From Globodera rostochiensis (lineage: Eukaryota > Nematoda > Chromadorea > Rhabditida > Heteroderidae): a stretch of 64,000 nt of DNA. The stretch is taken from the NCBI GenBank assembly GCA_018350325.1, contig JAEVLN010000022.1, positions 124,001-188,000 of the forward strand, written 5' to 3'. A program made the translations under genes and the position numbers. The notes beneath the pieces are model-generated. The model saw only the letters and a program-made list of their open reading frames with translations. It had not been told where the DNA came from and ran no database searches. Position 1 is the stretch's first letter. The number at the start of each line of letters is the position of its first letter. Positions 12,528 to 23,045 of the stretch are shown here, piece after piece.

Positions 12528-13222
12528 GAAAATTTTTTGATTTTCGACTCAGTTTGGTAAGAAAATTGGTCCAAATGAGAATTATCCTTCAGTACCAAAT
12601 CAGATTTGGATAAAAATGAACGCTATCTGTCTAAATTTTAAAGGGTTGTGGCAAAAAATTGACTATAACATTACGCCAAACCCTCAAAATTAACTAATTT
12701 CAGTTTATATTGATTTTGCATGAAAACAAAAATAAGGACAAAATAAGGACGAAGGTCTGAAATAAGGACAAATCTTATAAATAAGGACATTTATCTTTTA
12801 TAAGATTGGCACCCCTCAAATAAGGACAAATCTTATAAATAAGGACAAATGGCATCCCTGGTTTTATTGCGGTGTGAATGGCGGAATTTACGAAACGACC
12901 CAGCACGTTTGGCATCGTCAAGCAAAGGCTAAGCGATTCGGAACGTTAGAAAGCCTTGAAAAAATAATTTCAAATTGGCTTATGGGCCCATAACTTTTTT
13001 TGAGAAGTATCGTGTGGCTGAGTTTACGCTTGCGAATAAGTTTTACTCATCAAGCACTTTCTATTGATATTAGTTTTGTCTGGTTTGGGTATGTATGAAG
13101 CATTTACGGGATTTAAAATGTCTCATAACGGAAAATCGTTTACAACACGTGAACAACTTAGTTTAGCTGTCATCGATTCAAGGGTAAGGCTTAGCGTGCC
13201 TTCACAGTTCACTCTTTCCTAT

Positions 13223-15677
13223 TTATGCCGTAATATTGTTATTAGCATTGATTGTTGTAAGTTCTGCTGGCACTTCCAATGGCACCAAACGCCCATAAAA
13301 TGCCGTCCACAGAACAACGGTCAAAATGATCACGGCGCATTCCAATTCCCAAATTGCTCGGGGCCCATAATAGGTGAACAGTAAACTAAAGCGTAATTGT
13401 CCTTTTTTTAAAATCATGGAATAGTTCGATTTTCGTATCGCTCAATCTCCGGAGTCCGAACCAAAGGTCATTCTTGGACTCACTTACCCGATCATCAGCG
13501 GGCCCAGCAGTCGTCCCAGTCCCCCGCACAACATCAGCATGCTTTGCTGTTTCGCCTGCAGTCGAGGTCCAACCGCCTTGGAGAAGATTGTGCTCATGGA
13601 CGCGTTGATGCACGGAAAGGCGATGCCAACTGCGAAGATCATCAGCGAGTAGTACACGTACACATTGACCTAAATTTGAGAACTTCCATGACGAAAACCG
13701 CCGTTTTATTGCCTGTTTGAGTCCCTCGCACCACGGGTGTTGGTTCCGGTCGCAGCCGAGCACTGCAGTGCCATTTCTCGGATCAACAACTGAATTATGG
13801 CATTGAGGAGAACAGTTCTTATCATTAAGAAGTTCAGATTAATAATTATATTCACTTTGTGACACGTTGTCGGGCAGAAAGGGCCATGAAAAAGTGACCA
13901 AATGGAAGAGAAGAAGGCCAACCAGTGAAAGTATGCAAATGATGCGATCATTAAGACTTAACAAACCGGGCAAATGGTCTGGTCGTTTGTTAGAAATGAT
14001 AAATTTTGTATAAATATTGGTTTTACAATATTTATACACTTCCATTAAATTTATTATTAATTCTTTAAGATTTTCATTAAACTCTCCGCTTCAAAAATAT
14101 AGTTTTTTAAAGTTATAATACTAATTAACATTAACGATAATAATATTATTATAATAATGATAAAACAAAATATTCCCCTATATAAACAACAAATACATTT
14201 TGCCAAGGTCAAACACAATGTACAGCACATAGACAAGCAGAGCAAGGAGACCCCGCGCAATGTGTGCCAACGACTCGTAGAAGACCACTTCCTGTGGACT
14301 CCACATGAACATTAACATGGCGAAAACTGTGCCAATTCTGAAAGTTTGGCGGTGTCTACATATGACCCACACGGTGCAATCTTTGCCATGTAAAGTGTTG
14401 AAATAAACATTTACAGCATAAATTCTCTTTAAATTCGTTTTGCATACGTTTCAATGTTTGTGTAGACAAATTGTTGCGTGAAACGGAGTACATAACACAA
14501 ACAAAGGGCAATTCGATCCGGTGGGGCCAATTTTATTTGCGTTAATTGTGCCGTTTGGTCGGTGGAACTCTTCAAATTTGCATGGAGTTTTTGTTATTAA
14601 TGGGTAATTTGGTGCTTTGATCAGTGATCACTTTACTATTAATTTGATTTTTTGTTTTTCTTTTATAAATTTTGTTTTACCGCCTTTTTGTCTTTCCTCT
14701 TTCGCTGCAAAACTCCCACATAACTTTCACGGAAAAAGCGTAAAACAATGCCAACATTTAAAATGCTAAGCAATGCGGCAAAAAGGGCGGGACAGTTGAA
14801 CATGCTCAAATGGAGAGGGCCGAACATTGTGAGGCCGGGAAACCCCAGCCAGGAGAAGGCTATCTGGAAGGCTAAACGTATTTTAAATTTTAAATTTAAA
14901 TTAAATTTTTTTAAATAACCGGGGCCCAATGAAAGTCCAATTGCATTTCCGCCCGTTACAAAGGCAATTGCCCTGGATCGGTCCTCAACAGTGCTGGCTG
15001 CTGAGGCGTGTGCTCTCAGAAGTGCGATTTGAGCTGATTTAAATTACATTAATTACCTAATTAACTAAATAAAATGTATTATAAATTATGAATTGTTACC
15101 GGTGCCGGCCCCGGTGATGAATCGAGAACAAATAAGAACATAGTCTTGAACAATCGACGTGGGAAATACTTCCACAATGAAATAGAAAACATTGCCGGTG
15201 AGCATCAAGAACTGAGTAATTAATTAATTTGGAATTAATAAATACAAAAATATATCAAAACGTTGCACAACAACAGCGGCGGTCGAATGCGTTCGATGCG
15301 ATGGGACCATATGCCAAGCGCAGGGGCTGCCAAAATTTTGGTGAAGGAAAATGCTGCCACGACCACACCGAACATCGCTTCAGAGGCGGAATGGTCAAGC
15401 TTAAATAAGCATTTAAAGGGTCATTCTCAAAGCATTCAAATCCTTCAAACATTGGAAACTGAAAACCCTCGGGGGGGGGGGCGTGCCACTGTACCGATTT
15501 CATATAGGGCCAAAGTGAGGTGAAGTAAAGAGAGAAGTGCACTGACGAAATGAATGCCATCCACGAGGCGAGCAGAATGGAGCTCCATTCCGTGCGTTGT
15601 TGTTGTTGACCCCCCGGAGGGGTGGGCCCATCGACGCGAGGAGGGTTTTCATTGGCTATTGAACCGACCCGATTCAT
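13223..15677 (-). CDS. Major facilitator superfamily transporter, MFSD8/CLN7-like
   Basis: A multi-exon membrane transporter. MFSD8 proteins are lysosomal 12-TM carriers or channels. The first exon (from ATG 15677) has a short Pro/Gln-rich cytosolic head, then TEWSSILLASWMAFISSVHF and SLYFTSLWPYMKSV, the typical first helix. Later exons give further helices: LAFQIAFSWLGFPGLTMFGP (about 14880), AHIARGLLALLVYVLYIVFD (about 14270), NDRIICILSLVGLLLFHLVT (about 13950), YVYYSLMIFAVGIAFPCIN and MLMLCGGLGRLLGPLMIG (13669-13485). The final exon runs WELECAVIILTVVLWTAFYG to a stop at 13223. The intron 13670-13712 has a GC donor (CAG/GCAATA). Some exons between 14000 and 15200 are only roughly placed. 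Assignment to MFS is firm; to the MFSD8 group it is likely. Confidence 0.75.
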
Positions 15678-15899
15678 TTTGGAATTCTGCGAGAACTCTA
15701 AACTAATTTCTCAAGGCTGTTCTTTCTACATATAAATGATCGATCGGACCAATTCTTAAAATGGATCTGAAAAGGACTTTTTGGTTTAAAAATCCCATAA
15801 ATTTTGTGAAAAAAGGTCTCCTAAAAAACCTTTTAAACAAAATTTTTTGGCCGTATTCGAATTTGTCATCGTAAGGTTTTGGCCTCAACCCCACCCCAT

Positions 15900-16850
15900 G
15901 AAGAGGCTTATCAAAAGAATAAAATCACATTAATTAAAAGAAGCAGTTTTGGCCATAATCGTTCCGTTTTATCTTTCGCTTTTCCACATTTTACTCACAA
16001 ATTTATCAAGAAGAGTCAACTAAAGACACAAAACTGCTGATAGATGATGATATGAGAACAATTCTACGCAAAAAATGCTTTTGAGGAATACAAATTCATT
16101 AAAACTAATGGAATTCCCAAATCAAACTCAATCTTTTCTTTGCACACACCAAACATTTAATTCAATTTATCATTTTATTATGTTCCATCAATTTAAACAT
16201 TCTTTAATTATTCAACATTACCGTACACCAACCAACCATCCCATCTTTGTTTTTGATCATTCTGTAGTGAAAGCCCTCTAATTAGGTACCTAATTACTTA
16301 ATTCAATATCATTTTCGTTGTTTTCGTTTTGTCGTAACGAGTGATGTCATCGCAAGGTTTTCCTTTTATCCTTAACATTGCTTATCGCAATAATTTGTGA
16401 TAGATAAATCTTTGAGACCAATGCAAAATGGCTTTGATTAGATTTGCCCCAATTTTTACCGAAGGCTCAAAATAAATTTATCAAAAAAAAAAAAACAACA
16501 AATAAAAACAATTAAAATAAATGCCGCCTTCACTATTTGTACCCTTGGGACATTCAAACTGCTAATCGTTTGGCTTAAAAGATTCGCGCAAGGCTTTAAA
16601 CTTATGTTATCAAATTTCAACCGAGGCTTTCGTACGATTTAAATAGTGATTCTCTTTTCTTCTTTATTTTATTAATTAGTTAATTAATGCCGAAGCAAAT
16701 GCACAAATGGCAAATTTTATTTATCCGTTTGTTCTGTAAACAATGAATGAATGAATGGTTCGTCTACATTTCAATTAATGAATGCACTAAAGTCGAATGT
16801 GTTAAGCTCATCATCGCCCATTGAATCGCTTGCGTTTCATTGCCTGCCTC
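15900..16850. other. AT-rich intergenic region
   Basis: It lies between the MFSD8-like start and the SXP/RAL-2 stop, and carries the shared upstream side of the transporter gene. Only AT-rich sequence with short poly-A/T runs is visible. No gene or array was seen. Confidence 0.5.
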
Positions 16851-16853
16851 CGA

Positions 16854-17428
16854 TCAATTCCCTCCTCCCCCCACATTCCCCTCAATTTCGTCCCTCACAT
16901 CCTTGGGCAATGATTGGACTTTGTCGTTAATCTGCTTGGCTTTATCCTGCCCTGACAAGTTCGCGTTGTTGGCGATTTCGCTCAGCTCTCTGAAAGTTTT
17001 CTAATTTTGAAAATTTGAATTTATTTGCCCACTTGTCCGCTTTTTTGGCAGCTTCGCTGAAGTGTTTGATCGCCTCTTCGTGCGCTGCTTCGCCCTGGGC
17101 CTTCGCCGTCTCCCTCTCTTGCTCAAAGCCGGCGTATTTTTTCTGAAAGATGAAAATTTTTGGGGTTTTTTTCGTATTTCCTTCTCAAAATTGCCTGGAC
17201 GTCGTCCGACTGTTTGCCCACCCATTCCTTCACTTTGGCGTCTATTTCCGCGTCCTTCAAATGTCCCAAGCTGCCGACAAATTGATAGAATTCGTTGATT
17301 TTGTCCGGTCCGGCCTCTGTTAGAAAAGGCGGGGCCTGGCCTGCGCCCTGGGAGAGTTGTGCTCGGCACAGTGCCAAAACGGTCATGGCGAGGGAGGCGA
17401 CGAGGAGGATGGTGGACGAGGAGGTCAT
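16854..17428 (-). CDS. Secreted SXP/RAL-2 family protein (DUF148)
   Basis: Three exons (17428-17195, 17142-17033, 16989-16854) give a 159-aa protein. ATG 17428 is preferred over an upstream in-frame ATG (17491) because it opens directly into a signal peptide (MTSSSTILLVASLAM..., cleavage near CRAQ). The mature part has the family features: GQAPPFLTEAGPDKINEFYQ, then DAEIDAKVKEWVGKQSDDVQ, a charged helix KKYAGFEQERETAKAQGEAA, and an ending SLPKDVRDEIEGNVGGGGN. SXP/RAL-2 proteins are nematode-specific, secreted or surface-associated, and known as antigens in animal parasites and as gland or hypodermal products in plant parasites; their biochemical role is unclear. Intron 1 (17143-17194) has a GC donor (CCAG/GCAATT) with no usable GT; intron 2 is GT-AG. 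Confidence 0.9.
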
Positions 17429-17499
17429 GTCGGGAATGGAATGGTCGAGAGTGAAAGTGGACGAAGAATTGTTAGGCTGTGAAACGTACACATAAACAT

Positions 17500-20137
17500 G
17501 AAGTTAACGTGCATTCATTCCCTAATCAAAAGTCGGAGGTATTGGAAGAACATTCGCTGTCAGTTCGTTCGTTTACGTTAACCTTTCTTCTGTTGGGTCG
17601 GAATTTGAGTGTTCTGACTGAGACATTGCGCCCGTCCCCTTAAATCAAACAAATCACTTCAGCGAGTGTTTGTTTATCTTCTTTGGAGGTCCCACCACAA
17701 CTTTATCACCGCTATTTTTGCTTTTGTTTGGATGCCCTGGGGAGTTGGTTTTTGTCGGTTTTCTTTTGAGTGAGAAATATAAGCGTTGAGTCAGCAAAAC
17801 ATTTGCGCAGGGACAGGCGTCTGCCGGCAGTCATTTTGGAGGGAGGGGGGCGGGACTCGAAGTTTGAGCAAAAAGAATAAATAAATCAAATAAATCCCCC
17901 CCCACCCCAAGAATTTATGTATTCTTCCTAAACAATATTCACGGAAATCGGAATTGCGCGATGTGATTTGGGATTTCATCTCCTAAAAGTTGGTGGAGAG
18001 TTTGTTTCCAAGGTCACTCTGGTTGGAGAAAGCGAAGACGGAACGGAACATAAACAATTTGTGCTGGTGCATGAGGAGGACGAGTTTTAAATTTGTTCAA
18101 TTGGGAGAAGAAAAAATGAGAGCAGCAGACGATCGAAGGGGGGGGGGAGAGGACTGAATGATGGGATGGCCCAACCAGAACACAGTGTTTATATACAGCA
18201 ATCTTACGCCCCCTCCCCCAATTGGGGATCAGCGAACAACAGCCGTGGGGGAGATCAGCGAACAGTGCGAAGAGAAGCCGCGCCTCTGAACCGGACGGAC
18301 CCAATTGTTCCCATTCGATTCTTTTTTGTGAAATGCGCGGGTGCTGCTCCATCGTCCGTCCGTCCGTCCGTCCGTCACATCCGTGTTGATGGTTGTTGAT
18401 GGTTCGTGCATATTCAATTCACTGCCCCTCAGCAGCAGGTTTTGAAGGGGGAAAGAAAGCCTCTTCGCCTCGAATGGGCGCAATTTGGCAATTTTGTCGG
18501 CGTTTTGGGAGTAAGGAAGGCACAACAATTAATGGAACAATTCAGGAGGGATTTGAAGACATTTATTTGTTTGCTTTGCAGAAGAACGATTCTCTTAATT
18601 GACCCCTTCCCCCCCCCCCCCCCACCTTCGAAATAATCTTTTCCTCTCCAAGGACAAATTCGCCAAACATATTTCTTCACCAATTTGCTAATTTTCCAGT
18701 TTTACCGCGTTTTCCAACAACAAAACTGAAGGTGACCTCTACACATATGAAAAATGCGCATAACACATATGCGTAACACATTTTGTTTGCCATTTCCGTT
18801 TGTTTCTTAAATTAATAAAAGAAAAATGTTGATCAATATATAAAAATGAAATTATTTGTTAGTAAAAAGATTACAAATTTAATACCTAAAAGATACGACG
18901 ATGTATTTATCCAAGTCAGGGATCCGAACTTCGAACGTCGATTTTTAGACTCAGGGTTTTCAGGTCCCCGGAAGTTCTAGTCCCGATTTTTACGAAAAGT
19001 CCTGGCCGCTTACTACCCTAGTTTCGTGATCAGAATTCCCGAGAACCAATTTTTCCGTTTTTATTGCATTTTTCTATTTAAGAAGAAAATTTTCTACAAA
19101 AATCAATCTTAGGGGTCTCATTTTTGTGTTCTACCCGAAACCAGGGATGTGTTCTATCAGGGATGTTGAAAATTACGATATTTACGATTGGCTATCGGAC
19201 ATTTGGCACACGGACATTTCGCACATCGCTCGCTTATTGAATGGTTCATATTCGAAATCTTCCTCTCGTCGAGCTGAGTAAGAATCCGTAAAAAGTTTGT
19301 GTCGGTTTATTTGGGCAAATTTTGATTCATTCATTTTGCCTAAATCCTTAATGTTATTTTGTTTTTGTCGGATTTTATTTCCATAATCTTTTATTATTCT
19401 CATAATTTCTTAAAATTAAATTTTTGTTATACGACATTAATTCGCCCACTTTTTGTTATTTCGTCCGTTCGTTTTGTACTTTATAAAAATTTTATTTTAC
19501 ATTAAATGTTTATTCATTTTTGGCCGTCCTTTTGCCTGTGTTTTAATAACAATAATTTGAAATAATTATTATTTCCAAATATTAATATTTTGGCATAATA
19601 AAGTGAATGAAAGGTCGTCCGTCCTGATTGTAAATTAAAGCTATGTAGGGTGTAAACTCAAAAACTGTTAAAATATATACCAATCGACTCAGCTCGTCGA
19701 GCTGAGCATGAATCTGCAAAAAATTTTGTTTTCAATGTTTAAATAATGATGGCATCGTTTTTTATGTAAAACATGTTTGGGAACAAAACGAACCCGGGAA
19801 CAAAACGGCACTCGATGATGCCATAAAATTGTCACTCGATGATGCCATCTTTAGGGGGTGTAAATTTAATCCCGGTCCTGGCGGGACCAAAAAACCGGGA
19901 CTTTAGTTTTCAAAAAGTCCCGTCCCGACCGGGACCTGAAAAAACCGGGAAAATCCCGTCCCGGTACCGGTCCCGTGCCACCCTACAACAAAAGTATTTG
20001 ATAAGAGTCTAACGTGGCAAAAATTTTGAAATTTTATTTTTTTTATGCTGCGGTGCCCACGAATTAGACTCGTTTTGCTGTTTTTGATTTATTCATTTTT
20101 TATTTTAAGTTAAACACATACAAACATTTAACTCACA
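17500..20137. other. Intergenic region with simple repeats and dispersed repeats
   Basis: It contains a (CCGT)n run at about 18353-18376, a poly-C tract at 18607-18624, dispersed gtcgagctgagcatgaatctg motifs (about 19260-19300 and 19680-19730), and a GC-rich self-complementary cluster (cccggtcctggcgggacc..., 19860-19985). ORFs on both strands around 18000-18640 show no recognisable domain. No gene was identified. Confidence 0.55.
19865..19985. repeat. Self-complementary ccgggac/gtcccgg cluster
   Basis: A short region built of alternating cccgg, gggac and gtccc words that can fold back on itself several ways. Degenerate relatives occur near 2680-2750, 40380-40500 and 45330-45590. It is likely a non-autonomous repeat family; the ends are not clear. 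Confidence 0.5.
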
Positions 20138-22809
20138 ATGGTCGAACAAATAGTAGAATACAGAGACGATATCAATTTTGCTGTTAAACTGGATGTGTTG
20201 GAGACGGGAAAAGTGGTGATATCGCCGAAAAAAAAAATTGGACATCTCCTGTGGTTGGATATTTATGGTTATTTGAATGAACCCCCTCACTTTCAGGTCC
20301 ATAAAGATAATGAAGTACAATTCTTCGAAGCACAGCAGGCGCAGGTTCATCCGGTACTTCGTTCAATTTGAGCGTCAGGCCGATGGGAACCCGGCCGAAT
20401 TTAAGGTTTTTGCTCGTCGACAGGCGGCGCCGGGAAAATATTATTTTTTTGAGAAAATTGGGCAAGAAAAGTTTTTTTGAGAATCTGTTCCCCCCCCCCT
20501 GGCTACGTCTTTGCCTTAATTGTCATTTATGCCAACTTTATTAGCATCCTCGAACCTCCAACCATTTCTAATTTTTTAACCATATTTTCGGATTAGGATC
20601 GTATGAAGAACGTTTTTTTCCTACGATCTCTCTACCCCGCCCAAAACCTTACGAATTTAGATATTAGAAAAACACTGTGACTAACTTCAGTTGGATGCTT
20701 ATTTGGACTCGTGTGCCATAACGAAACCGGACAGAGCGCCTGAACACGACTACCAGTATACATGGAGTTGCGAGCCGTTGCGCTTCGAAAGCATGAAATG
20801 TGATGAGTTGACATGGCACTCCGAGTGGCGCTGGATGAACCTAGACGCATTGCGAAGTGCGGAAAATGAGTTTTTGGACGACCAAGGGCGAATTCACTTG
20901 TGGGCACGGGTGGACATTTTCGAGCTGTCCAATTACGGGTCGGTTTTGAATACGTAGAGGAAATAAAGTGGACACAACTCAGGCGTGCTGACAAACCCGA
21001 CCTGCTAACTGTGAATGGTCGAACGTTCAAAGTCAACAAATACGTAAGGAGATGACCAATAGCGCTAATTTGTCCGAAATTGTTAAGATTTTGGCCGGAT
21101 TTTCTCCCTTCTTCCGCACTTTCTTTTTCAAGGATGGCTTCAAGGAGTTTCTGACTCAGAATTTCGAGATTCGGGACCCAGAGGTGGATGCCGACATGTT
21201 TGGTCGGATGCTCGACATCATCATGACGCAGGACCAATATGACCCGGATGGTAAGTAACAAAATGTCGCGTTATTATCCAACTCTGCTAAAACAGATGAA
21301 ACAGTGGAGGGATTATTGGAGTTGGCCGACAAATATGACATTGCGTTTGTGAAGGAAGTTTGTGAGAAGTTCCTTATGGATTATAGCGAAAGACCGCGAG
21401 TTTTCAAGTTTCGAATGGCCGAAACGTACGGGCTGGTCGCTTTGAAGGTAAAAAAACGGCTGGTTGGACCAGGGATTATACGTAATTATTTAGGGCATTT
21501 TTTGAAAAAAAAATGCAATTTATTTGGGACTTTTTTTAAAATCAAAAATTGCAGCCCTAAAAAAAGTTTGTTTGGACCAAAAATGCACCCCTAAAAGATC
21601 ATTTTTAATTTTTCTGGGGGAGTGCCCGACGGTGCTGACAGGCACCGTTGGGTTTTGGGATTTTTGTTAAGAAATTAATTTCTCAAAATTTTAGCAAAAT
21701 TAATTTTTCTTCGGTTTTTCAAAAAATTTTCAAAAACAATTGATTTAAGTGGGAGTGAAGGATATCCGGCGGTGCCGACAGGCGCCGCCGGGTAAATTTT
21801 AGCAAAAATTGGCAATTTTTTTAAGAAAAGAATCTGAAGAATTTTTTAAAATTATTTTTTTTTGCGCGCATTTTTAATTAAAAAATTTTTGAAAATTTAT
21901 TAAGAAGTTATTATTAGTGGGTGAAGAGTATGTGACTAGCAGCAATTGGAATTTTCTGTCAAAAAGGAAGTCTCAAACAAATCAATATAATCATTTGATG
22001 TGATGGCCATCTTTAGGGGTGCATTTTTAAGGACGGAGGACGATTCGTTCCCGGCCGATTCGTTCACCCCCGATTCGTTCCCCTTTTCAGAAGTTTTTTC
22101 GTTATAACTTCTTTCAAGTCTAACCAAATCAAACATTTTCGATATCATTCGAAAGCTTACAACTAGTAGAAGCTTACAAAAGCAAAAGCTAAGCGATTGG
22201 CCAAATTTCAAAAAAGTTATGGCCAATTGTGGCAAAAAAACGGTTTCTGGCCATAACTTTTTTGAGATTTGGCCAATCGCTTAGCTTTTGCTTTTGAAAG
22301 CTTCTACTAGTTGTAAGCTTTCGAATGATACCAAAAATGTTTGATTTGGTTAGCTTTGAAAGAAGTTATAACGAAAAAACTTTTGAAAAGAGTGGCTCCA
22401 ATTCTAGTTTCAAGCTTATAAATTCCGGTTATCTTCTTTCTTAATTAAGGGGCAAACAGTGCGAAGAATGGACCCGCAAGAGTTTTGCTCCAATTTCTTG
22501 GACAACGTCAACGAGTTCGCCAAGCTCAGCGACAGGTCGAAACGCACTTGGGACAGGCGCATGGGCGACATCAGCTACGGCAGGTCCACAACGTTCCCTT
22601 GTCACAACTGCAAGAAGCGCCGGCGTCTGCTCTCGCCCGACTTGCGTTATTTCACGACACGACCCCTGTCCCGCTCGCGCACCGTCTCATCCACCCGAAC
22701 GGCCAGCATCCGCAGTATGTCCCGTTCAAGCTCCTACGACGGCCATGCGAGCGACGACGACAATTCGTCCATTTACCATCCACCCACGGAGGCATCCTTC
22801 TCGGCATGA
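20138..22809 (+). CDS. MATH-BTB domain protein (BATH-like)
   Basis: A probable Cullin-3 substrate adaptor. The 5' exons carry MATH-like sequence (GKVVISPKKKIGHLLWLDIY; later YTWSCEPLRFESMKCDELTW and ENEFLDDQGRIHLWARVDIF, about 20690-20930). The BTB domain begins DLLTVNGRTFKVNKY, then a 44-bp GTAAGG...TTAAG intron (21044-21087), then ILAGFSPFFRTFFFKDGFKE. It continues with RDPEVDADMFGRMLDIIMTQ and, after another intron, GLLELADKYDIAFVKEVCEK. The last exon starts after TTAAG near 22449 and adds GQTVRRMDPQEFCSNFLDN, RTWDRRMGDIS and a basic, Ser/Arg-rich tail ending at 22809. MATH-BTB families are greatly expanded in nematodes. The intron before the last exon (21450-22448) holds the long palindrome and hairpin-repeat copies. 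5' splice sites are approximate. Confidence 0.75.
21625..21792. repeat. Two diverged copies of the GATA-loop hairpin repeat
   Basis: The cores are cgacggtgctgacaggcaccg (about 21628-21650) and ccggcggtgccgacaggcgccg (about 21768-21790), both in an intron of the MATH-BTB gene. In the first, stem positions differ from other copies on both sides, so pairing is kept. Confidence 0.7.
22084..22395. repeat. Long intronic palindrome (foldback)
   Basis: Arms of about 140 bp (22084-22220 and 22247-22395) are near-perfect inverse complements: gaagttttttcgttataact ... agttataacgaaaaaacttt. A short spacer, caattgtggcaaaaaaacgg, separates them. The inner arm reads gctaagcgattggccaaatt and its complement. 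Words from this element, such as gccataacttttttgag, recur near 12985, 23570, 26390 and 26950. Confidence 0.85.
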
Positions 22810-23045
22810 ACATAAGCACGGCACTCCAATAATTAAAACCCAAGAAACCCAACAAAATATCCCTAATAGCTGTCTCTTTCCGCAAATTATGATACGATCG
22901 GTTTATTTCTGCGATTTGTTTGCTTTAAATTGGATTTTTTGTTAAGTATTTATTTGTTAATTATTTATTATTTGGTTGTGTGTTGGCTTTGTTTGTATCC
23001 ATTATTTGAATTATTTAAATGCAAAGAATCATTATTTAAGGAATT

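Larger units (their letters stand above)
11234..13222. other. Repeat-rich intergenic region
   Basis: No host gene was recognised. It contains a foldback pair (11490-12057), two copies of the GATA-loop hairpin repeat (about 12381-12406 and 12501-12527), and a palindromic ataaggacaaatcttataa cluster (12735-12850) that ends next to ggcatccctgg. Confidence 0.6.

Noticed and set aside
17001..17369. Minus-strand 122-aa Arg/Pro-rich ORF overlapping the SXP/RAL-2 gene
   Set aside because: Out-of-frame shadow; the SXP frame has the signal peptide and family motifs.
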